A DNA stretch of 64,000 nt, from the NCBI RefSeq assembly GCF_003324165.1, contig NW_025407847.1:92219-156218 (forward strand), read 5' to 3'. Positions within the stretch are counted from its first letter, which is position 1; each line of letters opens with the position of its first letter. Positions 1 to 11,707 of the stretch are shown here, one piece after another. Under the pieces are notes generated by a model. The model saw only the letters and a program-made list of their open reading frames with translations. It was not told the DNA's origin and did not search any database. Both the position numbers and the translations under genes were made by a program. Source of the DNA: Naegleria lovaniensis (Eukaryota > Heterolobosea > Eutetramitea > Acrasida > Naegleriidae).

Positions 1-72
1 CAACAAATGTGGATCACCAAGGAAGAATATGAGGATGCCGGCCCAGGTATTGTCCACAGAAAGTGCTTCTAA
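1..72 (+). CDS. Actin, 3' end only (cut by the window edge)
   Basis: The first 24 codons read in frame to a TAA at 70-72 and encode the C-terminal 23 residues of actin, ending in the conserved GIVHRKCF. Actin polymerises into filaments that drive amoeboid movement. The peptide is identical to the end of the complete actin gene at 42810-43937, and the DNA differs at one synonymous base (GGC versus GGT). The match continues 19 nt past the stop codon, so the two copies are recently duplicated or kept alike by gene conversion. The rest of the gene lies upstream of the window. Confidence 0.97.
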   Translation, partial: QQMWITKEEYEDAGPGIVHRKCF

Positions 73-356
73 ATTAACCTTGGATGCACAATTTCCAATG
101 TAATAAAAAACATAAAATCTTTGTAAAACGTAATTGTACGTTCTTCTAAGCAGATACTTTTGAATTAATGAGGAGCAAACCTTAATTCTCAATTACCAAG
201 GGCAACAAGCCGTGGCAAACGAGAGTTCTGTTAAACGCAAGTGTAACTTTTGGAAAACGTTTAGATCGCTTGTTTGCTTGCAACAACGATTTCTCTTGCC
301 AGGGTCATCAGACATCATCATCATCAAAAAAATATCAACAAAATCCACACGTCATC

Positions 357-1262
357 ATGGTACGTCTTTGATTCATTTTTCATCAAAGCTTATTCATCAA
401 CGAATCAATTAATTTTTACGATTGATATTAACAATAAACCAATATTGGTTCCACGATATTCCTTGCTTTCGGATGACTAATTTACATTGTTGATTGATTT
501 GGAATTGTTAATGATGATGAATACTTTTGATTTTATTCAACGTTGATGGCTTGGTATGATGATCAATGGTTACTACATACACAATAGAGTACCACTGCCC
601 AACCATATTACGATTGTATCCGTAAAACTCTCGAGGCTGCCTTGTGTCTTGAGAACTTCCCATCCCAAATGATCGAAAGACACAACAAACCAGAAGTTGA
701 AGTCGGGTATGTATTTGATTGTACCGTTGTTGTTTCTCACCTCACCATAATATTATATTTGCTCTCTCTTTTGATTGTTGTCTATCTTTTCACTTGAACC
801 CGAACCTACTCACATTTTCACACAATCTCATCATCACAAATCAATCATTCTATGATGTTGTCATCCTGTAACAACAGTATGAGCAAGGAGTTGTTGCTCA
901 ACCCTGTAGTTATCAGCAGAGACAAGTTTGATAAATGTATGATTGAAGGATCTATCAACTCTGTCAGAATTAGTCTTGGCTTTAAGAAGAACGACCAAGT
1001 TGAGGAAATCATCTACAAACGTTTTATGCACTTTTTGATGCAACGTGCTGAACAATTTTTGGTTTTGAGAAGAAAGCCAGTTGAAGGTTACGATATTAGT
1101 TTCCTTATTACCAACTTCCACACTGAGGACATGTTTAAGCACAAGTTGATTGATTTCGTTATTAGTTTTATGCAAGATATTAACAAGGATATCAACGATA
1201 TCAAGTTGCAATTTAATGCTCGTTCTCGTGTTGTTGCCAAGAAATACCTTGGTGCTTTTTAA
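357..1262 (+). CDS. ARPC4: Arp2/3 complex subunit 4 (p20-ARC)
   Basis: Core subunit of the Arp2/3 complex, which nucleates branched actin filaments. I assemble three exons: 357-359 (only ATG), 588-706 and 878-1262, giving 168 residues, the same as animal ARPC4. Exon 2 supplies the conserved ALCLENF and [10 protein letters not shown]; exon 3 supplies [36 protein letters not shown] and the C-terminus. Intron 1 (360-587, starting gtacgt, ending tag) directly follows the start codon; the triplet before exon 2 is an in-frame TAG, so splicing is required. Intron 2 (707-877, gtatgt...cag) is phase 2. The gene lies just downstream of an actin gene on the same strand. Identity is certain; the ATG-only exon is inferred from phase and from the human N-terminus, which also begins about 15 residues before the ALCLENF block. 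Confidence 0.95.
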
Positions 1263-1426
1263 TTTATTGTAACCATTTTGTAACATCCATTATTGTTTTG
1301 AAACTCAAAATAATACAATTATTTATTCATTAATAGAGTAGATGTTACTTGTAAAGACTTGTCAGATGATGTATTGTTCATTGGATTCAATGAAGTTAGT
1401 GTGGAAGTTTTCGTTTGACAAACTCA

Positions 1427-4400
1427 TCACACCTCTTCCAACAACACATCCTGAGCTAGGGCAATGTTAGCAGCCACCTTTGCGGCTGCTTTCTTTTTGA
1501 GAATTACAACAAGCGCTGCAGATGAAGCAACAACTCCAGCAACAATAATGACCACTCCAACAGGGACACTAATTCCAACTGCAAGTGCTATTACGTCGCT
1601 GTCCTTATTCTTTTCTTGGTGGATTGATGAAGATGATAAAGAAGGAGGTGCTGGTCGCTTCGAAAGCTCAGGTGGATGATGGTCAAGAGATGAGGTCATA
1701 ATTCTCAAAGTATTTGCCGAATGTGCAGTCTCAGATATTTGAAGAGAGCTTAACACATCTTTCAGTAACACACTTGCAGTCAAATTTCCTTCTTGTTGAA
1801 TGTTTGGTAATCGAAAATGCCAGCTCGAGTTGTGAGTGACATCTACGGCCAGCATCTTGTTAGTAACGTTGAATCTTTCACCGTCTAAATCGAACTCGAT
1901 AGAAATCTGCAGTGGTTTTTCAGTGTAGTATTTCAACAACAAGGGATGTGTAATTTCCACAACAAGTGTAACCTCTTGAGTCATGTTCATCAAAATTTCC
2001 AAATGTGAAAAAGTAATGTTCAAGTAGTATGCCTTAATATATAATAGAGAACAATCTTGGCTCATGGTATCATTTTCACATTGACACAAATCATTGGACA
2101 AACATTTTCCTGTTCCACTGCAAACCGAGGAGTTTGAAAAGTCTACTCCAAAGCATTTGAAAATGGCACAATCTTTTCCATAATATCCTTTTTCACACAG
2201 ACATTGATCCGTAGTTATACACTGACCATGACCACTACAGACCTCGCTTGAATTTGAAAATACTCCAAAACATTTGGTATCAAGGCACTCCTCTCCAAAC
2301 CATCCTTCATGGCATTGACAATGATCGAATGAAACACAAGTTCCATTCCTGTTATTGCAAACAGTTGTGTCATTGCTGGCGATTCCAAAACAAAACGTTT
2401 CTTGACAATATTCCCCAAAATAATGATCCAAGCATTGACATGTGTTGGTATGAGAGCATACACCATGTCCATTACACACAATATTCGTTTCATTGGATGG
2501 TATTCCGAAGCAATTCGTTATTTCACATTGTTGACCCATATAATTTTCCAAACACTGACATTCATCGACATTTTTGCAAAACCCATGGCCATTACAGACA
2601 GTTTGAGTTTCATTTGCAAAAATTCCATAACATGAAGGTATTTCACATTCTAGTCCTGAGTAATTTGATTCACATTGACAAGTATCCAAATCTCTACAAT
2701 GACCATGTCCCGAACAGACATGAGACGAGTCGTTTTGTGATCTTCCAAAACATTTAAACAATTCACATTGGAATCCCTCATATTGATCATAATTACCGCA
2801 TTCACACGTATTATTTCTGACACATGTTCCATGTCCTGAGCAGACCCTGTCATCCTTGGCTGAATATCCAAAACATTGAGGTATGGAGCAATCCTCTCCA
2901 GTCCAGTCTTTTTCGCACAAACATGAATGATTTGTTTGACAAATTCCATGACCGCTGCACACAAAGGAAGAATTATGTTGTGGAATGCCAAAGCATTTGG
3001 GTATCTCACAATTAGATCCAGTAAAGTCATCTTGACATTCACAAACATTATAACTCAAACATTTTCCATTGGAGGAACATACGGAGGTGTCATTACTTGC
3101 AACTCCATAACATGTCGTCACATTACAATGTGTACCATAATAATCCTGAGTGCAATTACATTGATCGACATCGACACATGTTCCGTGAGAGGAGCACATA
3201 ACCTGATGCACTTGTGTGAAATTCGAAATCATTCCAAAACAGTCCTGAAATTCACACTTCTCTCCGTAATATCCCTTTCGACAGAAACACTTGTTGTAAT
3301 CGACACATTCTCCTCGTCCTCCAGAGCACACCATGTCATTCTTGAAACTTTCAATGCCAAAACAAGAGGTGTGTTGACACATATTTCCAGTGTAATTCTT
3401 ATTACAGATACAAGTGTTGGTAAATAAACATTTGCCTCTTCCGTTGCAAACACGAGAAAGTTGATCTCCTGAAATTCCATAACATGTAGCATATTCACAT
3501 TTAGATCCACTGTATCCACTTTTGCATTGACATGTGTTGGGTGCTATACACTGTCCTCTGGAAGGGCCTCCACAAATACTGTCCTTACTATTTGGAGACA
3601 CTCCATAACATTCTGGAAAACATTCATGACTCGAGTATTCAAATCGATAACCCTTTTCACAGAATGGTGTTAATTTTCGAATTCGATTATTACCATAATC
3701 AGCAAAGAAAATGGCACCATGATTAATTCGAATCACACTTGTTGGAGAGGAAATCATGGCAGTTGTAGATAGGCCCTTCCCTACAAGAGAACTTGCAGAA
3801 TAAGGGTATTCAATTACACGCGATTCCCAACCTCCCCATAAATGCATATCTGTTTCCGCATCTCCGAAAAAACCTTCCGTTCCGTTTCCTGCTAAAAGAG
3901 ATAATGAGTTGAATCGTGTACTATATTTTCTTAACACATGATTTCATTGATCGGTAATGCTTAATTGTTGTTCATAAGGAAAATAATGGACAGAGGATGG
4001 ATAGTTCAGTCCTGCTGCTCCTGAAACGATGGTCGACATTTGGCCACTTTTAGAAACTTTTCGAATGGCATGATTATTGGTATCGACAATGAAGATATCT
4101 CCAGCAAATTCATCTTGAAAAAGACTTGAAGGAAACTGTGAAATTGATTTGGTATTAAAAACCTTCAGTAATAAATATCAATGTACATACATCAAGTTGA
4201 GCATTTTGAGCTGGTCCTCCATCGCCACTGTTTCCAGGTGAGCCAGTTCCAGCAAAAGACGAGATGTATCCATTCGTATCCACTTTTCGTATTTTATGAT
4301 TGTTTCCATCTGCAATGTATAAATTAGAATTGGAATCGACCATGACTTTGGTTGGAAAATTGAGTTGTGCATTCACAGCAAGTCCTCCATCTCCTCCTAC

Positions 4401-4996
4401 GATCAAAGTATTAAGAAACACGAGAGGGAAATTTCAGAATTATAAAACTTACCATTACCTGGTGTTCCTGTTCCTGCAACTGTGGTCATATTTCCAGAAT
4501 TTAAATGGACTCTTCTTATGCGATGACCTTCTGTCTCTGCAATCCACAAAAACTCTTCATTGGATGAAACAAAAATTCCTTGAGGAGAGTTTAAATTGGC
4601 ACTTGTGGCCAATAAATCATGACCATTAAAAGGGGATGAAAGGCCACTTCCAGCCACTGTTGTGACCACTCCGTGTTGTATCTTTAAAATTCGATGGTTT
4701 TCATTGTCTGCCACATAGATACTGCACGCTTCACATGGCCGAACAACGTCTCGGGGTTTCATATTGCACAAAAAGGAATTTAAACCTTCTCCGTTGAAAG
4801 TGGAATTTCCTGTTCCTGCGACTGTAGCAATGACATATCGAACAGGAAATGAATAGGGAGAGGATTGTGCACGAACAACATGAATAACATATTGTTGTTG
4901 ATTGAATGAAAGAATGGAGAGAATTAGGAGAAATATCGATGTATAGGATAGGCTGTCTTGCTGTCTCACATGCCAATGAGGATTTGAAGGAAACAT
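1427..4996 (-). CDS. Large NHL-repeat / tenascin-type EGF-repeat membrane protein, with an in-frame TGA
   Basis: Likely a surface adhesion or receptor-like protein; partners unknown. Exons: 4996-4453, 4396-4191 and 4135-1427 (introns of 56 and 55 nt), 1153 codons including the stop. A hydrophobic N-terminus (about residues 18-32) looks like a signal peptide or anchor. NHL beta-propeller blades follow (VAGTG...GDGG and ADxxNHxIRKV signatures). Next come 13 tandem repeats of about 40 residues, each opening C(F/Y)G, containing VCSGHGxC and having six cysteines, i.e. EGF/tenascin type, with many N-x-S/T sites. A unique domain, a hydrophobic segment (VIALAVGISVPVGVVIIVAG) and a Lys-rich cytoplasmic tail end the protein. 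An in-frame TGA at 3946-3944 interrupts a blade motif (ITDQ, stop, NHVLRK) while both flanks stay in frame. That is either a nonsense allele, a sequencing error or readthrough. Without exons 1-2 an 836-residue open frame remains. Confidence 0.85.
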
Positions 4997-5204
4997 GTTT
5001 CAACCAATTTTTATGACTCGCTGGTCAGGAAACGACCATTTCATTCTTAAAAAATCAACCAACGAATTCACCATTTGGAAATTATCTTCAAAAAAAGTGT
5101 GCAACTAAAAATGTCAATGAATGACAGTTACCTCGAAAGTAAAAAAGTCAGAGCAAGCTCTTATTAACAGATTTCTTTAAGTAAATTAATATCATCACGG
5201 CCAT

Positions 5205-8200
5205 TTATTTTTGCTTGTCTTTCTTTTCCTTCTTCAACTTTTTATCAAACAATTGTCTCGCCAACACAACATCCTGCACATCTCTCTTAATATTTCCATA
5301 GGGTGTTTGAAGAATAGCTTCATATTGTTCCTCTGTGAATGGTAATTGTTTGAGGGGAGTATTTTGAATCATGGCAAGAATTTGATCCGATGGCACTTGT
5401 AACAAATTGAAATAATCTCTAATAATTTCAAATCGACGTTCGTTCACTAAATGAAAATTCGATAATTGTTGTTGCAAACCAAAGATATTTCTCATCATCT
5501 TTTCAAGACCTAGTGTTGTGAAATTTGGAGCCTTAAATATTTCACCTCCTAACATGGTATTCGATTCTTCATCGAGTTTCATTTCATTAAATTGTGAAAT
5601 TGCAAATGGTAGACTTCCAATAAATAAATCTAGAATCATTCGCTCAATGGATTCAAAAAGATATCTTAATTTAGATTTTGGTAAATAACACGAAAGATAT
5701 CTTTCAATTCTGAATAAATCTTGATTGAATGCATTAATAAAATCTTCTGGTTCTTTTCGTTCATCTTCACAATCATACGTTCCATATTTCAAAAGATTGT
5801 CCATTAAATTACAATGAATAAAGTGATAACAATGTACACGAATATCTAATTTGAGAGCAAATAGACATTTCAAAGCAAGCTCTCGATATTCTTTTTCATA
5901 ATTTACCAAGAAGAGAGAATATTTCTTAATCTTTTCCAATGCTGATTCTTCATCTGAATCTGAATTGGCTGCCTCTGCATCAGAGCTCAAAACTCGCAAA
6001 TGGTGAGCTCGAGCTACTCTTCTAATATTAGAATCACTCACGACATGAGGCATTGGATTTAACAATGTATCGGATCTACTCTTAAAGGATGGAGAGTTAT
6101 GAGTATTGATAGAAGATCCACTTCGAGGCCTCATTATTGGAGTTGTTGCCGAAGTTGCCTTTCCACTTTGACCGTCTCCATTATTGAATTGTTGTTGTCG
6201 TTGTTGTAATTGTTGTTTGATTGCCAATTGTTCATTTTGAATCATCTCTTTTTGGTATTTTTGAAGGAGATCAGCCAGCCATTCGAGACTGTCATTGAGG
6301 TTAGCCAGTAGAATGAGTTGTGAATTATTGTCAATAAATTTTGTTTTTGGAAGTGAATGAGGATAGTTAATTTGCAACTTTTCATCAACCAAAACAAATA
6401 AGTTTTGATAGAATTTTTCTGATTGTTTGGATTCTCCTGAAGAGTTTTGTCTTCTCGAGTAGAGTTTTTTAAAGGTAGGGTCTGCTTTGAGTACTGGATA
6501 AACACTCTCATATTCTGTTGTGAGAGATTGTTGAATAAATTTGCCATTCACAACGTTATTGAACTGAACCTTGCATGCTGCCAAATAATTCTTTAACACC
6601 AAATCAATCACTTGAAACACTTCTACCTTATACATGGGCAAAGAAAGTGAGATTTTAAATAATTCTCGCAACCATGAAGACATGAACAGCACGCTATTGA
6701 GGAGAGGTCTCTTTTCGGTTTGTGATGAATATGTATAAGTGGAAGTTGTTTGATTGACTGCTTCTCGTGGCAAGAATGCTGATGTTTTGAGAAAATCTTG
6801 GCTGTTCAAAGTTTTGGATAATTTTGCTTTGTAATCTTCTTCAATGAGAGGAATAAAACTATTTCGAATGAAACTGTCCATGAAAGTTCTTAATGTGGAT
6901 TCTTCATGGGGTCCTTCTGAATTATCGGAATGTTCAATCTTGATGCAAGAGAGAATGTCGAGAACAAATCCCAATACAATTTTGTACATCCAAATAATAT
7001 TATAGGGTGAGAAAATGAAATACGAGCTCATGCTTTCACACAGAGTCTTGACTTTGGTTTCATCATTGGACTTGTCAGAGTTTGAAAAAAGTGCAAAATC
7101 CATATTTGCTGAAAATTTGAACATGATTTCACAATCAAAGTCATTCTTTTTCTTGGATTTTGATTTTAGATCTGTGTTAATCATGATCTTGTCGGTTTGT
7201 TTTTCCATTTCGCTGTTTCTAATTCCTAACAATTCCCTCAACACAGACCCAATTTCATCCTCAACCGTTTTCCAAACATGTTCCACAGAGAGTACTCTTG
7301 GAGTATCTGGTGATGACAATGTGTCAACAATTAATGATTTAAAGGTTAACAAGGCATCTTTTTTGATTCTTCCATTATTAGTATTCAGACCAAGCTGGGT
7401 CTCCATAATGTTGATCAGTACTTTCACTCTTTGTTTTTTGTTATCGTCCATTTGTTGATCAATAAAGTTATATAAAAGGTCTTCCATACATTTCTTGAGT
7501 AGTTGAGCTTGTTCTGATGTATCATTTCTGTTCTTGTACATGTAGTCATTGATGGCATCTCGAATTCGAGTGAGAACTTCTTTAGACATGACAATACTCA
7601 TTGCTCCCAATTCCTTCTCGTCACCTCCACTGTATGAAGATCCTTTTTGAGCATTCTTTTGTTCCAATATTTGAACTAGGAATTGATAATTCTTTAACAC
7701 TTTTTTCAGTTTCACAAAGAGGCCTTCCATCATTTCTGCAATTAATTTTCCTTGGAGAATGGATCTTCCTGTATTTGTTTTGTGTTGTTCTAAAGGATCC
7801 TCAAAGTTAGTACTTGTGTGTGTTCCCTGATTTTCTAAATTAGATGCTCTTTTGTTTTGAATGATTAACCACAATAAGTGACGGTCAGAGCTTTTGAGAG
7901 AATTTGAAAATTCAGAAATGTGAGCTTCAATTAAATGTCTCAAATCAAAACGAAGGCTTTGAACGAGTCTTGATTGAATTTCTGGAAGCTTATTCATAAC
8001 ATCCAATGCCTCTACTAAAAGAATCATATATTGTGAAGGATTTTGCTTTTCATAATCGATTGAAAGATTGTCCTGAAGTATTGGTGCTGTTTTTGAAGAA
8101 GGTGAGGCGGAGGATGACCCTCTACTTTCTTCCTGTGCTTCGCTTCTGAGTGCAGCAAGTCGTTTTGACGCAGTATTCAATCGAGGCCCACCAATCTTTG

Positions 8201-9318
8201 CAGAAATTGGAGATGTATCTCTTTTTAGAGAGGTTGATTCAATGTTCCAATCGTCCTCATCAATATAGTCAAGAACTCGCTGATAGGCTTGAATGTGTAG
8301 CTGTGCACGCAATTCGTCAGTGATGAGATCAGGCAATTTGTCATAATATTCAACAAATTGAGCACGAACTTCATGAAGTGCTTTGATAGATCTTAATCGC
8401 TCACTATGAGCAACTGTGGAATACGTTTTCAAAACACGAACAGCATGAAGAAAATGTTTGGTTGACACTGATTTGTTAATATCCTCTGGTGCGCTTTTAA
8501 CATTCTCGACTGCTATCAAAATGTCGAGAATCTTTAAATGTTTTGAATTATTTGGGTAATAAATTGTTAATCAATGATTGAGTTATATTGGCGCCACATT
8601 TTATCATATAATAATTAATCCATGATTGCGTTATATTCGCGACAATTCAACATTTTCACATCGGAATCGTTTTCAAAGTGCATTTCGAGTAAAAGTATTT
8701 TGAAACATGATTGTTAAAACAAAAATGCCACCAAAATAATCAACAAACCTCTTTCTGTTGTAAATAACTCGAGTACAAGGAAATTAAATCTTGAGTTCGG
8801 AGTGACAATAGCTCTTTTGCCGTTTTCACTTTGTGCATCATTTGTGCAACTTGTGTTCGTCCTCTTTCCATTAACTCCAACATGTCCGAAAAATTCCTGA
8901 TACTCTTGTTAAATCCTTTATAATTCACACAAACAATTTGTTGAACAGCATCATCCAATCGCTGCTTATTTTCTTTTAAACGTCTCAAATCTTCTTGTGC
9001 TGTTCCATTCTTGAGAGAACGAGCAATCACATCAATATAACTGAAATCCGAAACTCTATAATCAGGATCGGTTTCGTTTAAAATTTGTTCTAGTGATTCA
9101 TTGAGATCCAGTGCCGAGTAATTGCTGTATTGTTGGTACCGAAGTTGTTTTTCGGCCAAATCTTCTTCGGTAACTTCCTCATGATCTTGATTGATGTCAA
9201 ACATGAGATCTTCGTCGTAGGACATTGCAGAACGCTCGTCATCCTCCTGTTGTGGGACGTCAACAACTTCTTGCTTGTCCTTCTTCCGAAGCTTTTTGAA
9301 GATGTTGAGTTTTTTCAT
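5205..9318 (-). CDS. EXOC4: Exocyst complex component Sec8 (EXOC4)
   Basis: Subunit of the exocyst, which tethers secretory vesicles to the plasma membrane. Two exons: 9318-8749 and 8531-5205 (intron 8748-8532, 217 nt, phase 0), giving 1298 residues. The N-terminal 190 residues are basic, then acidic, then a coiled coil (ERGRTQVAQMMHKVKTAKEL). The join reads LQQKE then ILDILIAVENVKSAPEDI, then STKHFLHAVRVLK, which lines up with the Sec8 signature LLDEIENIKQVP...SKHYLSA. That alignment made me choose the acceptor at 8532 over three nearer AGs. The central region carries Ser-rich and Gln-rich low-complexity insertions typical of this genome; the C-terminal third is helical with a Lys-rich tail. 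The start ATG at 9318 follows an A-rich leader; an in-frame GTG upstream was ignored. The upstream neighbour ends only 52 bp away on the same strand. Confidence 0.85.
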
Positions 9319-9370
9319 TTTTTTGATTGCTGACGTGAAGTGCACAAGTTGAAATTTTAACTTGGGGTGA

Positions 9371-11454
9371 TTATTGTTGGGGTGGCTGATTATTGGCCAT
9401 TTGTTCTTGGATTTGTTGCATTTCCTTCATCTTTTGTTGTTGTCTTTCAGTAATCTTCTTGGCCAAGTCATCATCTTTTTTAGCCAAGTCATCATTTCCC
9501 ATTGAAATGTGCAACATCGATCTATAGTGGTAGAAGAGAGGATTGCCAGGATTCAGCTTGATAGCGATCGAGTAGTCCTTGAGAGCTGCTTCATTGTTGA
9601 GCATTTTCATGTGATAGACATGAGCCCTGTTGAAATAAGCTGCAGCAATTTCACTTCTCAATTCTTGTGTGAGTTGACTTCCTTCTCTTGGCTTTGATAA
9701 CTCTATGGCCTTTGTGAAAGTTTCAATTCCTTTTTCATTTTCGTTCATAATTACATGAATACTTCCAATGCTGCTTAATGCTTTCAATTGAGCTTGTGGA
9801 GGCAACTTAGTAGTAGCTTCTTCGAACGCTCTGTATGCCTTCTTTAACTGTGGTGCTGTCTCGAATGTTGGAACATCACTGGGAGGCTTATCCTTGAATT
9901 CAGAAACAAACGAATTCAATACCACCATACCATAATCTTGAAGTACAATTCCCAAGTAGTCATCAGAGGTTAATCGACCTCTTCTATCAAGGGCTGCCTC
10001 AAAGTCCTTGGCAGCATCATTGGGTTGACCCATGTAGTTATAAAGTAGCAAACCTCGTTGGTGGTATGCAACTGGATCACTTGAATCAATTTTGATTGAC
10101 TCATCAAAAGCCTTAACAGAATCTACTGCTTGTCCTCTATGCTTATTGAACAAACCAATAATCAGCTGCTCGGCAAACTTGTCATTTTGGCAGTCAAAGC
10201 TGAAAATGACATCTTGAAAAACTTGTACATCATTTTGATTATAAAATAAGGCTCTCTCAAGATCAATAATTGCACGATCATATTGTTTCTTTCCAAAGTA
10301 AATTCCTGATCTCTTTGTCAAAGCGTCGAATCTTGAAGGATACATGTCCAATAATGTGTTCAAATCAGATAGAGCTTTGTCATCTTCTCCTAATTTCAAA
10401 TATGAAACAGCTCTGCATAGATAGGCCTCCAAGTTTCCAGGTTCGAGCTCTAGAGCTTGATTGCAATCTATGATGGCCTGTTGAGGCTGGTCAAGGAACA
10501 ACTGTGTGGATGCACGAACACTGTTGCGTGGGAAAAAATTGAGTAAAGACATTAAAAGAGTAGAAGTTATAAAAATGTAACTTACAGATATCCAGGAGCA
10601 AATGTTGGCATCAATTCTACAACCCTATCTGCAGTCTTCAAAGCATTTTCTAGCTCACCAATTTTGTGATAACAAAGTGCCTGTCTAGCAAGAAGAATAA
10701 CCTTGAATTGTTGAGAGGAGGCTGTTTTAGAAAAAGCTTCCATCTCTGAAATTACGTTTTGTAGGAATGACTTGTATAGGTTCTGGGTTTTAACAGTTGG
10801 AAGGGCAGAAATGACAATGTCCTCAGCCAAAAGTCTAATATTTAGAGGGGCATTATTCGCAACACTGTCAATTTTGACGAAAACATACCTCAAGAAATTT
10901 GCTACTTCCTTATTTTCACTTGTTGCTGCGTCAGTCTTTCCATACTTTTCAAAAGTACCTATAATTGCGTCTCCAAATGACTTGATATCTGCTTCGTACT
11001 CTTTGACTTGATTTTGGTCTAATTCTGCAAAAATCTGAGAATTGTTAATCAAGATATTGAGAATTTCATTATACAGCGGCCTCCATTCGTCCAAAGACTT
11101 TGCCCGATAAACAAGATGAGCCTGGAAAATTAAAGTCTGTAATAACTTGTCCAATTCATTGAAACTTTGCAAAGGAAGATTTTCGGAATGGCCTTGAATA
11201 AATTGGAAAATGTGCTGGCTAAGAGATGATTCATCCAGTGGTTGTTGATGCTCGTTCGGAGTCAATCTCGCCATGTTGGTGGTGAAATACGCATGGTTGT
11301 TGTGAATTGACCCATTCATTCCGAATGAAAAAATCCTTGTTGCTTCATATTGACTTGACGAGTGCATCATCTTTGAAGCACAGGCAAACAACAACGCCTT
11401 CTTTTGAACGGAAGGGAATGCAACGTTTCTGAGAATGAAATTGCGAGCAAGCAT
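9371..11454 (-). CDS. TPR-repeat protein with a putative mitochondrial presequence
   Basis: Two exons, 11454-10586 and 10520-9371 (intron 65 nt, gtaagt...cag, phase 2), giving 672 residues. The N-terminus (MLARNFILRN...) is rich in Arg, Ser and hydrophobic residues with no early acidic residue, as expected of a matrix-targeting peptide; this is inference. The middle is helical without a recognised domain. From about residue 260 there are tetratricopeptide repeats with the canonical pattern, for example ALELEPGNLEAYLCRAVSYL, ALFYNQNDVQVF, AIELSK and AIKLNPGNPLFYHYRSML. The C-terminal tail is a Lys/Gln-rich coiled coil. TPR arrays bind partner peptides, so a scaffold or import-receptor role (Tom70-like in style) is possible, but I cannot assign a named orthologue. 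Confidence 0.8.
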
Positions 11455-11707
11455 TTTTTTGATTGAATGCCAAAGACAATGAGTGCATCATGATGGATTC
11501 ATAAAGCATCAGTTCTGATTCATACTGTTAGATCATGGCACCATTAAATGTCTGATTGCAATCACACAAAGAAGTTTTTATCTCCTGTAAAAACCAACAG
11601 CCGCCAAATTCAACCGATGAAATTCAGTTTAAAAAAAATTGAAAAGTTGATGAACATCAAGCACTGATAAAACAATTATAGTTTCGGAACGATTATAAAA
11701 CAACAAC

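Noticed and set aside
212-480. Two short plus-strand frames near the start
   Set aside because: They cover the ARPC4 leader and its first intron; no homology.
2248-3427. Several antisense frames across the EGF repeats
   Set aside because: Repeated cysteine-rich coding sequence leaves the opposite strand open by composition; none resembles a protein family.
8508-8514. Nearer splice acceptors for Sec8 exon 2
   Set aside because: They drop the conserved ILDILIAVENVK segment or break the frame; the acceptor at 8532 keeps both.
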